Source: Hanstruepera marina
GTDB lineage: Bacteria; Bacteroidota; Bacteroidia; Flavobacteriales; Flavobacteriaceae
Assembly (NCBI RefSeq): GCF_019880635.1
Contig: NZ_JAINVX010000001.1
Location: 744,001-808,000 of the forward strand
Length of the DNA: 64,000 bases
Direction of reading: 5' to 3'
The position numbers were made by a program, and so were the translations under genes. Positions 25,220 to 34,336 of this stretch are shown here, piece after piece; positions within the stretch are counted from its first letter, which is position 1; each line of letters starts with the position of its first letter. Under the pieces are notes generated by a model, which was given only the letters and a program-made list of their open reading frames with translations, did not search any database and was not told the origin of the DNA.

Positions 25220-26392
25220 ATGACAGTAGTAGATTTGTTTTCAGGATGTGGTGGCTTGGCTTTGGGATTTAAATGGGCAGGATTCAAAACGCTTTTGGCT
25301 AGTGATGTAGATGGGAATTGTGAAAAAACGTATACTTATAACTTTCCAGAAACCCCATTTATAAAGAACGATTTAAGACATATTTCTACAAAAGAAATTC
25401 GAAAGCATATTTCAGGAGCAGTTGATGTAGTAATTGGAGGACCACCTTGTCAAGGGTTTTCATTGGCGAATAAAAACCGAAATAAAATTAAAGACGATCC
25501 TAGAAATGAGTTGTTTTATGAGTTTGTACGTGTAGTAACCGATTTGAAACCCAAAGCTTTTGTAATGGAAAATGTACGAGGCTTACTGTCTATGCAAAAA
25601 GGTAAAGTTATTCAACTCATGAAAGATGAGTTTGAAAATGCAGGATTGGGTTACCAAGTGGATTATAAAATTCTAACAGCTTCAGATTATGGTGTGCCTC
25701 AAAATCGCCAACGTGTTATAATGATAGGTTTTCGTAAAGATTTGGATAGAGCGCCTGTTTTTCCAAAAAAAACCTACGTTTCTCCGGTTACGGTTTGGGA
25801 AGCCATTTCAGATTTACCTCAAATACAAGCATCAGAAGGTGAAGAAAAAATGACTTATGGATCTGAACCTCAAAACACCTATCAAGAATTTGTTCGAAAC
25901 AACAGTCGAGTTGTTTGTAATCACGTGGCCATGCGCCATACACAACGGTTGATAGATAGATTTAAGGTTATACAAGCGGGTCAGTCTTTGGCTCATGTTC
26001 CTGCTGAGCATGCAGCTGTTAAACGTGGTAAACCATCAGAGAAATCTAAAATAGTCTTTTCGCAAAACAATCAACGGTTGCATGCCAATAAGCCAGCGCC
26101 CACAATAGCAGCGTCATTTCAAAGTAATTTTATTCATCCTTTTTTACACAGAAATTTCACAGCTCGTGAAGGCGCACGTTTACAATCGTTTCCAGATGAT
26201 TTTGTGTTTCAAGGTATGCGAACCAAAATGAGTTGGGAAAAAGGATTGAGTCAGTACCAACAAATAGGTAATGCTGTTCCACCGTTGTTAGGTTACTCTA
26301 TAGGAAATGCCGTTAAGCAAGTTCTGGAAGATTCAGTTAATGGTATAAGTGAAGAACGGCTTTTTGAAGCATTGTCTTCAGTTACTGAATAG
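25220..26392 (+). CDS. DNA (cytosine-5) methyltransferase, apparently orphan
   Basis: All main C5 motifs are present in order: motif I DLFSGCGGLALGF (5-17), motif IV GGPPCQGFS with catalytic Cys77, motif VI MENVRG (116-121), motif VIII QNRQRVIMIG (161-170), motif IX region AREGARLQSFPDDF and motif X QYQQIGNAVPPLLG. The target-recognition region lies about residues 185-310, and its target is not readable by eye. It methylates cytosine in a specific DNA sequence. No endonuclease, Vsr or second methylase gene lies beside it, and it sits between core genes (a C40 lipoprotein gene and lpxB) in opposite orientation. Horizontal gain is plausible. Its 3' end overlaps lpxB by 11 bases. Confidence 0.94.
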   Translation: MTVVDLFSGCGGLALGFKWAGFKTLLASDVDGNCEKTYTYNFPETPFIKNDLRHISTKEIRKHISGAVDVVIGGPPCQGFSLANKNRNKIKDDPRNELFYEFVRVVTDLKPKAFVMENVRGLLSMQKGKVIQLMKDEFENAGLGYQVDYKILTASDYGVPQNRQRVIMIGFRKDLDRAPVFPKKTYVSPVTVWEAISDLPQIQASEGEEKMTYGSEPQNTYQEFVRNNSRVVCNHVAMRHTQRLIDRFKVIQAGQSLAHVPAEHAAVKRGKPSEKSKIVFSQNNQRLHANKPAPTIAASFQSNFIHPFLHRNFTAREGARLQSFPDDFVFQGMRTKMSWEKGLSQYQQIGNAVPPLLGYSIGNAVKQVLEDSVNGISEERLFEALSSVTE

Positions 26393-27494
26393 TATCGTAA
26401 ATTAACTGTGCTGTTTTTTCGCTAGCACCTTTGCCGCCTAATTTCTTTTCTAAATCAAAATAATCTAAAAATAAGCGTTCTCTGTTTTTGACATCTAACA
26501 ACGCATCAAGCTCATTCTTCAATCGTTTTTTTGTAAATGTATCTTGAATAAGTTCGGTTACCACTTCACGATCCATAATAAGGTTTACCAATGAAATATA
26601 ATCTAAATTCACAACGCGTTTGCCAATTTGATAAGATATCCAACTGCCTTTATAACAAACTACTTGCGGCACTTTAAACAAAGCGGTTTCTAGAGTTGCA
26701 GTTCCAGATGTAACTAAAGCAGCTGTTGAAACACTCAATAAATCGTAAGTTTTATTGGAAATAAAATGAACGTTAGTGGTTTTTATAAATTGTTTGTAAA
26801 AATCATACTCTTGACTAGGAGCGCCGGCAATTACAAATTGATAATCCCGATAATATTCTACAATACTCAACATAACCGAAAGCATTTTCTTGATTTCCTG
26901 TTTTCGACTACCAGGTAATAATGCTATGATGGGTTTGTCGCTTAAGCCATGTTCTGCTCTAAACGAAAATTCATCAACCTGTTCGCGGTTGGCTATGGCG
27001 TCGATTAAAGGGTGGCCAACAAACTCTACGGGATAGTTGTGTTTTTTTTCGTAGAAGTCTTTTTCAAATGGCAGGATGACATACATTTTATCAACATCTC
27101 GCTTGATATCATGAATACGATTTTCTTTCCAAGCCCAAATTTGAGGAGAAATGTAATAATGTGTTCTGTAGTCTTTTTGTTTAGCCCATTTTGCAATTCG
27201 GAGGTTAAAACCTGGGTAATCAATAAAAATAATTACATCAGGATTGAAAGCTTCAATATCTGTCTTACAAAAAGCAAGATTTTTTGTTATGGTTCTTAAA
27301 TTCATGACCACTTCAACAAAACCCATAAAGGCTAAATCGCGATAATGCTTTACTAAATCGTTGCTTACATTGGCCATTAGATCGCCACCCCAAAACCTAA
27401 ACGATGCATTTACATCTTCCTTAAGCAAGGCTTTCATAAGATTGGAGCCATGTAAATCTCCAGAGGCTTCTCCAGCAATAATATAGTATTTCAT
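26382..27494 (-). CDS. lpxB: Lipid-A-disaccharide synthase
   Basis: LpxB joins UDP-diacylglucosamine and lipid X to make lipid A disaccharide on the cytoplasmic face of the inner membrane. Conserved elements are IAGEASGDLHGSNLMKAL at the N-terminus, FRFWGGDLMA, VIFIDYPGFNLRIAKWAK, YYISPQIWAWKENRI, VGHPLID and IALLPGSRKQEIKKM. Near the C-terminus lies LVTSGTATLETALFKVPQVV. The 370 residues are typical. A small membrane-protein gene and surE lie just upstream on the same strand. Confidence 0.96.
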   Translation of the reverse strand: MKYYIIAGEASGDLHGSNLMKALLKEDVNASFRFWGGDLMANVSNDLVKHYRDLAFMGFVEVVMNLRTITKNLAFCKTDIEAFNPDVIIFIDYPGFNLRIAKWAKQKDYRTHYYISPQIWAWKENRIHDIKRDVDKMYVILPFEKDFYEKKHNYPVEFVGHPLIDAIANREQVDEFSFRAEHGLSDKPIIALLPGSRKQEIKKMLSVMLSIVEYYRDYQFVIAGAPSQEYDFYKQFIKTTNVHFISNKTYDLLSVSTAALVTSGTATLETALFKVPQVVCYKGSWISYQIGKRVVNLDYISLVNLIMDREVVTELIQDTFTKKRLKNELDALLDVKNRERLFLDYFDLEKKLGGKGASEKTAQLIYDTIQ

Positions 27495-27497
27495 GGT

Positions 27498-27779
27498 TTA
27501 GATGTACTTAAAAACAAAAGTCAATACCGCAACAATTACAGTTGCCAATAACACGCCTCGAGCACGATAATCTTGTCTTTTTCTAATAAACACAAAAAAT
27601 GCAAGCAAGTTTAGAACAGCTCCAAGGCTGACTAATTTGCCTATAAAATTTTCGGCAGCTGCGGCCTTGATTACGGTAGTAAAATCATCGCCATTTCCTA
27701 AAAATGTTGCAGCTAAATATAGGCCAATTGCATTTGCAATTAATCCAATTAAAAATCCAATTAATATCTCTTTTTTCAT
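27498..27779 (-). CDS. Small membrane protein between surE and lpxB
   Basis: The 93-residue protein has three hydrophobic segments (about 5-25, 48-66 and 75-92) and no signal for cleavage. It lies 7 bases after surE and 3 bases before lpxB, so it is part of that operon. I know no function; the conserved-looking order surE, small membrane protein, lpxB suggests an envelope role. Confidence 0.78.
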   Translation of the reverse strand: MKKEILIGFLIGLIANAIGLYLAATFLGNGDDFTTVIKAAAAENFIGKLVSLGAVLNLLAFFVFIRKRQDYRARGVLLATVIVAVLTFVFKYI

Positions 27780-27786
27780 GTAAGTA

Positions 27787-28572
27787 TTATTGTGTTTTTA
27801 CTTCGAAATCCCAAGTATTCAACTGTTGAATGGCTTGATAAGCCGTCAAGTCGAATTGAACAGGTACAACAGATACGTAGCCGTTTTCTAAAGCCCATTC
27901 GTCGGTGTCTTCTCCTTTGTCTAAATTAACAAATTTACCCGTAAGCCAATAATAATCTTTGCCTTGAGGGGTTTTGCGTTTGTCAAACTCTTCTTCCCAA
28001 TTAGCTTTTGCCTGTCTGCAAATTTTAATACCCTTTATTTTATCTTCGGATAGATTTGGAAAGTTTACATTTAGTACAACATCTTTTGGAATGCCATGTT
28101 CTAGAGCGTTTTCTACAATTGACTTCACAATTTTCTTTGTGCCTTCAAAATTGGCATTGTAGTTATAGTCCAACAAAGAAAATCCAATTGCAGGGATACC
28201 TTCTATGCCAGCCTCTAAAGCAGCACTCATCGTTCCGGAATATATAACATTTATTGAAGAATTAGATCCGTGGTTAATACCTGAAACACAAATATCAGGG
28301 CGTCTATCTAAAATTTCATTAACGGCTAGTTTTACACAGTCAGCAGGCGTTCCTGAACAACTGTATTCAGCTTGTTTGCCATCATCTATAATCACTTTTT
28401 CCAAATGCAAGGTAGAGTTTATGGTTATGGCATGACCCATACCACTTTGTGGACTATCAGGTGCAACCACGACAACATCACCAATTTCCTTCATGACATC
28501 AATAAGTGCACGGACTCCAGGAGCTGAAATACCATCGTCATTAGTTACTAAAATTAAAGGCTTTTTTGCCAT
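27787..28572 (-). CDS. surE: 5'/3'-nucleotidase SurE
   Basis: SurE is a metal-dependent nucleoside-monophosphate phosphatase of the cytoplasm. The catalytic Asp pair is in LVTNDDGISAPGVRALI. Other conserved elements are VVVAPDSPQSGMGHAIT, YSCSGTPADCVKLAVNEI, CVSGINHGSNSSINVIYSGT and AALEAGIEGIPAIGFSL. The 261 residues fit the family. It is the first gene of the leftward surE-membrane protein-lpxB unit. Confidence 0.96.
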   Translation of the reverse strand: MAKKPLILVTNDDGISAPGVRALIDVMKEIGDVVVVAPDSPQSGMGHAITINSTLHLEKVIIDDGKQAEYSCSGTPADCVKLAVNEILDRRPDICVSGINHGSNSSINVIYSGTMSAALEAGIEGIPAIGFSLLDYNYNANFEGTKKIVKSIVENALEHGIPKDVVLNVNFPNLSEDKIKGIKICRQAKANWEEEFDKRKTPQGKDYYWLTGKFVNLDKGEDTDEWALENGYVSVVPVQFDLTAYQAIQQLNTWDFEVKTQ

Positions 28573-28725
28573 GCATTAAGTGAATTATTTTAGGGCTAAA
28601 ATACATAAATTAGCTTGGATTCCCTTTATATTTATGCTTTAACAAAAAATTAGTATCAATTGATTATATTGGCATGGTTTTTTCGTTAATTTAGTAATAA
28701 TTAAATGATGCTTATTTTAAGAATT

Positions 28726-30891
28726 ATGAAAAGGAATTATAATATTTTGGTGTTGGTGCTCTTGTTGGCCTTTGCATCGTGTAGTTTTACTACTAAAACA
28801 TTTAGCGACCCTAATAAAGATAAGTTGCTCTTACAAGTTATTACTTATGTTTTAGAGCGTGGTCATTTCGATCCGCAGGATATGAATGATGAATTCTCAA
28901 TGGAAGTGTATTCTGATTATTTAGATAATTTAGATCCATTAAAACGCTACTTCTATCAGTCTGATATTGATGAATTTGAAAAGTATAAAACAGAGATTGA
29001 CGACCAGATTAAGGCTTATGATCTGTCGTTTTTCAATTTAACACATGAACGTTTGTTGCAACGTATTGAGGAAGCAAAAGTAATTTATAAAGAGGTGCTT
29101 TCTAAACCATTTGATTATACCATTGATGAAGAGTTTAGTTCCGACTATGACAGTTCGCCTTATGTTAAGACTAAAAAAGAAATGAAGGAACGCTGGAGAA
29201 AGCAATTGAAGTTTTCTAATATTTCTAATTATGATGAGTTGGTAATTGAGCAAGAGAATCTTGAAAAAAATGCAGATTCTCAAGATGAAGATTCAGAAAA
29301 TGAATCAAAAATAGTTACTCCAAAAACGTCTCAAGAAATTGAAAAAGAAGCTCGCGAGGCTACTTTAAAATCTATTGACACCTATTATACGGATTATATT
29401 GATGACATGCAGCGAAAAGATTGGTTTTCCATGTACATTAATGCAATAGTTGCTGAATTCGATCCGCATACAACCTATTTTGCACCAGAAGATAAAGATG
29501 TGTTTAATCAACAAATGTCTGGTAAGTTAGAAGGTATTGGCGCACGTTTGCAAAAACGTATGGATAACATTAAAATAGTTGAGCTAATTTCTGGTGGTCC
29601 TGCTTGGAGAGGTAAAGATCTTGAAGTTGGTGATATAATCATGAAAGTACGTCAAGAGAATGAAGAACAGCCAGTAAATATTGTTGGTATGCGAATTGAC
29701 GATGCCATAAAACTCATTAAAGGGCCTAAAGGAACTAATGTATATTTGACTATTAAAAAGGTTGATGGTACTGTTGAGGATGTCAAAATCACACGAGATA
29801 TTGTTGAATTGGAGGAAACTTATGCAAAATCTTCAATTGTAGAAAAAGACAATAAGAAGTTTGGTGTTATTGATTTGCCAAAGTTTTACGTAGATTTTGA
29901 AGATTACAAAAAACGTAATGCAGCTTCAGATATTAAACAGGAAATAGAACGATTAAAAGACGAAGGCATGGAAGGTCTTGTATTAGACTTAAGAAATAAT
30001 GGAGGTGGTTCATTACCGGTAGTTGTTGATATTGCAGGTATGTTTATAAAAGACGGTCCTGTTGTTCAGGTGCGTTCTACAGGAGAACCTAAAGAAGTTT
30101 TAGACGATAAAGACAAATCTATTGTTTGGGATGGACCTTTGGTAATTTTGGTGAACGAATTATCGGCTTCTGCTTCAGAAATTTTAGCAGCCGCTATGCA
30201 GGATTATAAACGAGCCATTATTATTGGAAGTAAGCAAACTTATGGTAAGGGAACGGTGCAAAGCTTTTATGATTTAAATAGAATGATTAGAGGCAACAAA
30301 GAGGGTGATTTAGGGGCTCTAAAATTAACAACCCAAAAATATTACAGAATTAATGGCGGATCGGTACAGTTGGAAGGAGTGAAGAGTGATGTTGTTGTTC
30401 CAGACCGTTACAGTTTTATTGATATAGGTGAAAAAGATCAGGAGAATCCTTTAAGTTGGGATGAAATTGATGCAGCCGATTATGAAAGTTGGGATCGTTA
30501 TTTTGATTATGATGCTACTATAAAAAGTAGTTCAAACCGTATGAAAGATAATGAGCAGCTTAAACTTATTGAAGCAAATGCTAAATGGGTTAAAGAGCGT
30601 ATGGACGAAAAGACACACTCTTTGAATTACACAACCTATCGCCAACGTTTGGATTTAAATGAAGAGCAAGCCAAACAATTTGATAAGATATCAGATTATA
30701 AAACTAACCTTACCTTTGAATCACTGCCTTATGAAACGAGATTGTTTGAAAATGATACAATTTTAAAAGAAAAACGGGAGCGTTGGCACACGAGCTTGAG
30801 TCAAGATGTATATATTGAAGAAGCCCTAAATGTATTGGAAGATTTAAAAATGTCATACTCTATAAAAAAGGTAGCTACTGTAAAAGACTAA
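28726..30891 (+). CDS. Tail-specific carboxy-terminal processing protease (Prc/Tsp type)
   Basis: The ATG at 28726 starts a lipoprotein signal (NILVLVLLLAFASC); an earlier ATG at 28705 would only add seven residues. Order: N-terminal helical domain, PDZ domain (about residues 250-345 with LEGIGARLQKRMDNIKIVEL), S41 peptidase domain and DUF3340-type C-terminus. The catalytic Ser lies in NELSASASEILAAAMQDY and the Lys in TYGKGTVQSF. It degrades or trims envelope proteins from the C-terminus. The next gene begins six bases later. Confidence 0.94.
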   Translation: MKRNYNILVLVLLLAFASCSFTTKTFSDPNKDKLLLQVITYVLERGHFDPQDMNDEFSMEVYSDYLDNLDPLKRYFYQSDIDEFEKYKTEIDDQIKAYDLSFFNLTHERLLQRIEEAKVIYKEVLSKPFDYTIDEEFSSDYDSSPYVKTKKEMKERWRKQLKFSNISNYDELVIEQENLEKNADSQDEDSENESKIVTPKTSQEIEKEAREATLKSIDTYYTDYIDDMQRKDWFSMYINAIVAEFDPHTTYFAPEDKDVFNQQMSGKLEGIGARLQKRMDNIKIVELISGGPAWRGKDLEVGDIIMKVRQENEEQPVNIVGMRIDDAIKLIKGPKGTNVYLTIKKVDGTVEDVKITRDIVELEETYAKSSIVEKDNKKFGVIDLPKFYVDFEDYKKRNAASDIKQEIERLKDEGMEGLVLDLRNNGGGSLPVVVDIAGMFIKDGPVVQVRSTGEPKEVLDDKDKSIVWDGPLVILVNELSASASEILAAAMQDYKRAIIIGSKQTYGKGTVQSFYDLNRMIRGNKEGDLGALKLTTQKYYRINGGSVQLEGVKSDVVVPDRYSFIDIGEKDQENPLSWDEIDAADYESWDRYFDYDATIKSSSNRMKDNEQLKLIEANAKWVKERMDEKTHSLNYTTYRQRLDLNEEQAKQFDKISDYKTNLTFESLPYETRLFENDTILKEKRERWHTSLSQDVYIEEALNVLEDLKMSYSIKKVATVKD

Positions 30892-30897
30892 TTTTTT

Positions 30898-31983
30898 ATG
30901 AGTAATAAATCAAACTCATTAAGTCAATTAGCGCTCCAGAAATATAAAAAGAATTTCTGGGGCGTTTTTAGTTTGGTTTTTATCGCGATAGTAGGATTGG
31001 TGTCTATTTTCTCCTATGCTTTTGCACCCGACAATTCGCAACATGCCAATCAAATGCATTTATCTATTCATTCTAAAAATCCAGGATTTTCGGTTAAAAT
31101 GTTAGTAATGCCTGAAGAAGTTATGGTAAAGCAAAATGCATTCAGTAAGTTGTTTTTTGGTCATAAAAATGTCAATACCGAAATACCTGTTTCGGAATAT
31201 CGTATTGTTAACAATCAATTGCACTACACCGAATATGCTGCTGATGGTTTAAAAGGAATTTCAAAAACTATAAACCTTGATACTTATAAAAACAAGCCTT
31301 TTGTAGAAGAACGGACCTTTCTGTTTGGTACTGATAAATATGGAAGGGATTTATTAAGCCGTGTGTTAGTAGGTGCTAGAATATCATTTTTTATAGGTTT
31401 TGTAGCCGTTTTTATTTCTTTGGTTGTAGGGATTTTATTGGGCAGTATTGCTGGTTATTACGGTGGTAAAGTTGACGCCATGATTATGTGGCTAATAAAT
31501 GTATCGTGGTCTATACCAACATTGTTACTGGTTATAGCCATAACCCTTGCGTTAGGTAAAGGGTTTTGGCAAGTATTTATTGCTGTAGGTTTAACTATGT
31601 GGGTTGAGGTAGCTAGAGTTGTTCGAGGCCAGGTTATTAGCGTAAAAGAAATGCAATATGTAACGGCAGCCAGAGCTTTAGGCTTTACTGATGTTCGGAT
31701 TATCGCCAAGCATATTTTACCTAATATCATGGCACCAGTAATTGTGATTTCAGCTGCTAATTTTGCTGCTGCCATTTTAATTGAAAGTGGGTTGAGCTTT
31801 TTAGGTATAGGTGCACAACCGCCTATGTCCAGTTGGGGAGCTATGATAAAAGATCACTACAATTATATTATCCTGGGAAAACCCTATTTAGCTTTAATAC
31901 CTGGGTTTTGTATTATGAGCTTGGTAATGGCCTTTATGCTAATGGGTAATGCCTTACGTGACGCTTTGGATGTTAGGGGTTAA
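30898..31983 (+). CDS. DppC-type ABC transporter permease
   Basis: The C-terminal 230 residues are a binding-protein-dependent permease domain of the oligopeptide type. They have about five helices and the ATPase-contact loop EMQYVTAARALGFTDVRII, and end in GNALRDALDVRG. The OppC_N-type segment at residues 15-45 and the motif LFGTDKYGRDLLSRVLVGAR are also present. A soluble insertion of about 90 residues after the first helix is long for DppC. No binding protein, second permease or ATPase gene lies nearby. It sits six bases after the tail-specific protease gene. Confidence 0.88.
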   Translation: MSNKSNSLSQLALQKYKKNFWGVFSLVFIAIVGLVSIFSYAFAPDNSQHANQMHLSIHSKNPGFSVKMLVMPEEVMVKQNAFSKLFFGHKNVNTEIPVSEYRIVNNQLHYTEYAADGLKGISKTINLDTYKNKPFVEERTFLFGTDKYGRDLLSRVLVGARISFFIGFVAVFISLVVGILLGSIAGYYGGKVDAMIMWLINVSWSIPTLLLVIAITLALGKGFWQVFIAVGLTMWVEVARVVRGQVISVKEMQYVTAARALGFTDVRIIAKHILPNIMAPVIVISAANFAAAILIESGLSFLGIGAQPPMSSWGAMIKDHYNYIILGKPYLALIPGFCIMSLVMAFMLMGNALRDALDVRG

Positions 31984-31986
31984 TAA

Positions 31987-32664
31987 TTAATTGCCTTCTT
32001 TATTAAAAAACCGATTCCAGATTTCTGATTTTAAGTGTTCAGCCATGAATTCAGCGTTGTACTCTCCGTTTCTAACCAAAGTTTCTCCGTTTGGTTTTAT
32101 TAAAGCATAAGAACCGCAAAGGGATGGGGTTTTAAAAAGATTATTTCTAAAAAAATTATCTATATCATTAAAAAAATATTCACCTTTTTTATTTGAATGA
32201 CTTTCGAGTATGATGTCATTCTCGAATAAAGTTATATAAGTAACCCCTTCAGATTTTAATTCTGAACGAGTTCCGTTAGCGAATGCAACTTTATAATCCA
32301 ATTCAGATTTAGTCCATTTATTATCGCGTGATTCAGTAGTACACATATCATCTTTAAATCTGTATTCCAATAAAATGACATGCTTTTTAGGAATTTTTAC
32401 GTTATATATTTTTTTAAACAAACTTCTTATGGAGTCAAAATCCTGAACACTTGTTTCGAATAGCCCTTTTCTTAATTCGATGTAATTGTTGCCGTCTTCA
32501 CCTTTATATTGCCATGCATATAAATTTAGTTGTTCATTTGTCCACTTTTTTCTAAACTCGGCATTGGTTAATTTTGTACCATCAACATCTAGTTTTATAC
32601 TGTGCTGGGCTAGTCCGCTTTGAAAATAAAAGCAAACAATAAATAAAACAATTAAACTTCTCAT
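31987..32664 (-). CDS. Exported protein of unknown function
   Basis: A signal peptide ([18 protein letters not shown]) leads to a 207-residue mature protein without a motif I recognise. It contains [19 protein letters not shown] and a late [18 protein letters not shown], which hints at an alpha/beta fold. Two cysteines (in DDMCTT and PSLCGS) could form a disulfide. It overlaps engB by four bases on the same strand and converges on the permease gene with three bases between stops. Confidence 0.75.
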   Translation of the reverse strand: MRSLIVLFIVCFYFQSGLAQHSIKLDVDGTKLTNAEFRKKWTNEQLNLYAWQYKGEDGNNYIELRKGLFETSVQDFDSIRSLFKKIYNVKIPKKHVILLEYRFKDDMCTTESRDNKWTKSELDYKVAFANGTRSELKSEGVTYITLFENDIILESHSNKKGEYFFNDIDNFFRNNLFKTPSLCGSYALIKPNGETLVRNGEYNAEFMAEHLKSEIWNRFFNKEGN

Positions 32665-33263
32665 CCTTTAAAATCAGCGTTAATATTAGCTATATAATCT
32701 AAAACTTCATCTTTGCCAATACTTTTAGATGATGAGGTTACAAAGTAATTGGGCATGTCTTCCCAAGTCTCCAGCATTCTCTGCTTATAGGCTTCTACAT
32801 GTTGTGTTATGGCATTCGGTTTTAATTTGTCGGCCTTTGTAAAAATTATTGAAAACGGAATGCCGTTCTCGCCAAGCCAAGTCATAAAATCAAGGTCAAT
32901 AGGTTGTGGCTTATGTCTTATATCAACCAATACAAATGCAGAGACCAATTGTTCACGTAGGCTGAAATACTGGGTTATAAACTTTTGAAATGTTTTTTTT
33001 GCACTTTTGGAAACCCGAGCATAACCATAGCCTGGTAAGTCAACCAAGTACCAATTGCTATTAATTAAAAAGTGATTTATTAACTGCGTTTTTCCTGGTC
33101 TTCCCGAGGTTTTGGCCAAACTTTTTCGGTTGGTAAGCATATTTATCAATGAGGATTTGCCAACGTTACTTCGCCCAATAAATGCGTATTCTGGTAATAA
33201 GTTTTTAGGGCATTTTGAAACATCAGAATTGCTCATTACAAATTCTGCCGATTTAATTTCCAT
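32661..33263 (-). CDS. engB: Ribosome-biogenesis GTPase EngB (YihA/YsxC)
   Basis: EngB is a small TRAFAC GTPase needed for assembly of the large ribosomal subunit. The 200 residues show all G motifs: G1 [15 protein letters not shown]2 region [15 protein letters not shown]3 [13 protein letters not shown]4 FTKADKLK and G5 near VTSSSK. It is flanked on the same strand by an alpha/beta hydrolase gene (13 bases upstream) and an exported-protein gene that overlaps its end. Confidence 0.96.
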   Translation of the reverse strand: MEIKSAEFVMSNSDVSKCPKNLLPEYAFIGRSNVGKSSLINMLTNRKSLAKTSGRPGKTQLINHFLINSNWYLVDLPGYGYARVSKSAKKTFQKFITQYFSLREQLVSAFVLVDIRHKPQPIDLDFMTWLGENGIPFSIIFTKADKLKPNAITQHVEAYKQRMLETWEDMPNYFVTSSSKSIGKDEVLDYIANINADFKG

Positions 33264-33276
33264 AATAAAAGCGCTT

Positions 33277-34041
33277 TTAGAAATTTCGTTTAGTTAACCA
33301 ATTATCAAGAATTTGGTTAAACTCATCTGGGTGTTCCATCATTGCTGCATGGCCACATTTGTCTATCCAAAACAAATCAGAATCAGGAAGTAGTTCATCA
33401 AATTCCACTGCGACTTCTGGGGGTGTTACTGTATCGTTTTTCCCCCAAATTATGCAGGTTGGTATGTTCATGTTCGGTAAGTCTTTTGCCATGTTGTGGC
33501 GAATGGCACTTTTGGCAATTGCCAAAGTTTTTATCAGTTTATTTCTATCGTTTACAGTTTCATAAACTTCGTCTACAATCTCTTTAGTGGCAACAGCCGG
33601 ATCGTAAAAAACGTCTTGAGCTTTTTTCTTTATAACTTCGTAATCACTACGCTTCGTGTAACCACCACCCATAGCGCTTTCATAAAGCCCAGAACTACCC
33701 GTTATTATTAGTGCTTTTACTTTTTCAGGGTATAATTTTGTGTGATATAAGCCTATATGTCCACCTAAAGAATTTCCTAATAAAATAACATCATCAAAAC
33801 CTTTGAACTCTATAAAATCGTAAAGGTATTTAGCAAAGCTTTTAACATTAGTCTTTAAAAGCGACATGGTGTATATTGGCAATTCAGGAATGAGGACACA
33901 ATACCCTTTTTTGCTAAAATAATCTGTAACCGAATCAAAATTACTTAAACCACCCATAAGGCCGTGAAGAACAATAATAGGCGTGCCTTCTCCAACTTCA
34001 ATATAACTGAAACTCTTTTCTTTTTTTAATCGATGCACCAT
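33277..34041 (-). CDS. Alpha/beta-fold hydrolase
   Basis: The 254 residues carry the oxyanion-hole stretch [14 protein letters not shown], the nucleophile elbow [12 protein letters not shown], the acid in [12 protein letters not shown] and the catalytic His in [12 protein letters not shown]. This is a complete Ser-Asp-His triad of the MhpC-like esterase/hydrolase group. No signal peptide is present, so it is cytoplasmic. Substrate is unknown. The gene begins the leftward engB unit, divergent from the dcw cluster. Confidence 0.9.
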   Translation of the reverse strand: MVHRLKKEKSFSYIEVGEGTPIIVLHGLMGGLSNFDSVTDYFSKKGYCVLIPELPIYTMSLLKTNVKSFAKYLYDFIEFKGFDDVILLGNSLGGHIGLYHTKLYPEKVKALIITGSSGLYESAMGGGYTKRSDYEVIKKKAQDVFYDPAVATKEIVDEVYETVNDRNKLIKTLAIAKSAIRHNMAKDLPNMNIPTCIIWGKNDTVTPPEVAVEFDELLPDSDLFWIDKCGHAAMMEHPDEFNQILDNWLTKRNF

Positions 34042-34206
34042 GAATTCTTTACGCTATTCTTAAAAGCAAATATAATTAAATCATTCATAATATATCGGAT
34101 AATTCTAATGCTCTTAAAATTTAAGACCAATCAAGATATTAACAGTTTATGTTATCAACTTTTAAGTGCTTTTTAATTACCTGAATTGCAGGTATTAAGG
34201 GTTTTG

Positions 34207-34226
34207 ATCCGAAAGTTCTATCGGAT
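34207..34226. repeat. Short inverted repeat upstream of mraZ
   Basis: ATCCGA (34207-34212) and TCGGAT (34221-34226) form a perfect inverted repeat with eight bases between, about 50 bases before the MraZ boxes. There is no T run, so a terminator is unlikely; it could be a protein-binding site. Confidence 0.35.
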
Positions 34227-34258
34227 TTATCTTGCTGTTAATCGAAAAATTATCAACA

Positions 34259-34288
34259 ATGTGGTAAAATGTGGTAAAATGTGGTATA
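34259..34288 (+). promoter_or_regulatory. MraZ-box operator: three 10-base direct repeats
   Basis: ATGTGGTAAA occurs twice in tandem at 34259 and 34269, followed by ATGTGGTATA at 34279. GTGG or TGGG cores repeated every ten bases ahead of mraZ are the known binding pattern of MraZ, which represses its own dcw operon. The boxes lie just upstream of the -7 box at 34297, where they would cover the -33 region. Confidence 0.8.
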
Positions 34289-34296
34289 TTTTTCAA

Positions 34297-34304
34297 TATA
34301 TTTG
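34297..34304 (+). promoter_or_regulatory. dcw cluster promoter, -7 box
   Basis: TATATTTG fits TAnnTTTG exactly. Predicted transcription begins near 34310, about 27 bases before the mraZ TTG start. The MraZ boxes occupy the position of the -33 element. Confidence 0.62.
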
Positions 34305-34336
34305 AAACTTAAACTATATAAATAGCTCGAAAAGCA

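Noticed and set aside
26382-26392. Frameshift at the methyltransferase/lpxB junction
   Set aside because: Both proteins are full length with intact C-termini; this is a simple convergent overlap of 11 bases.
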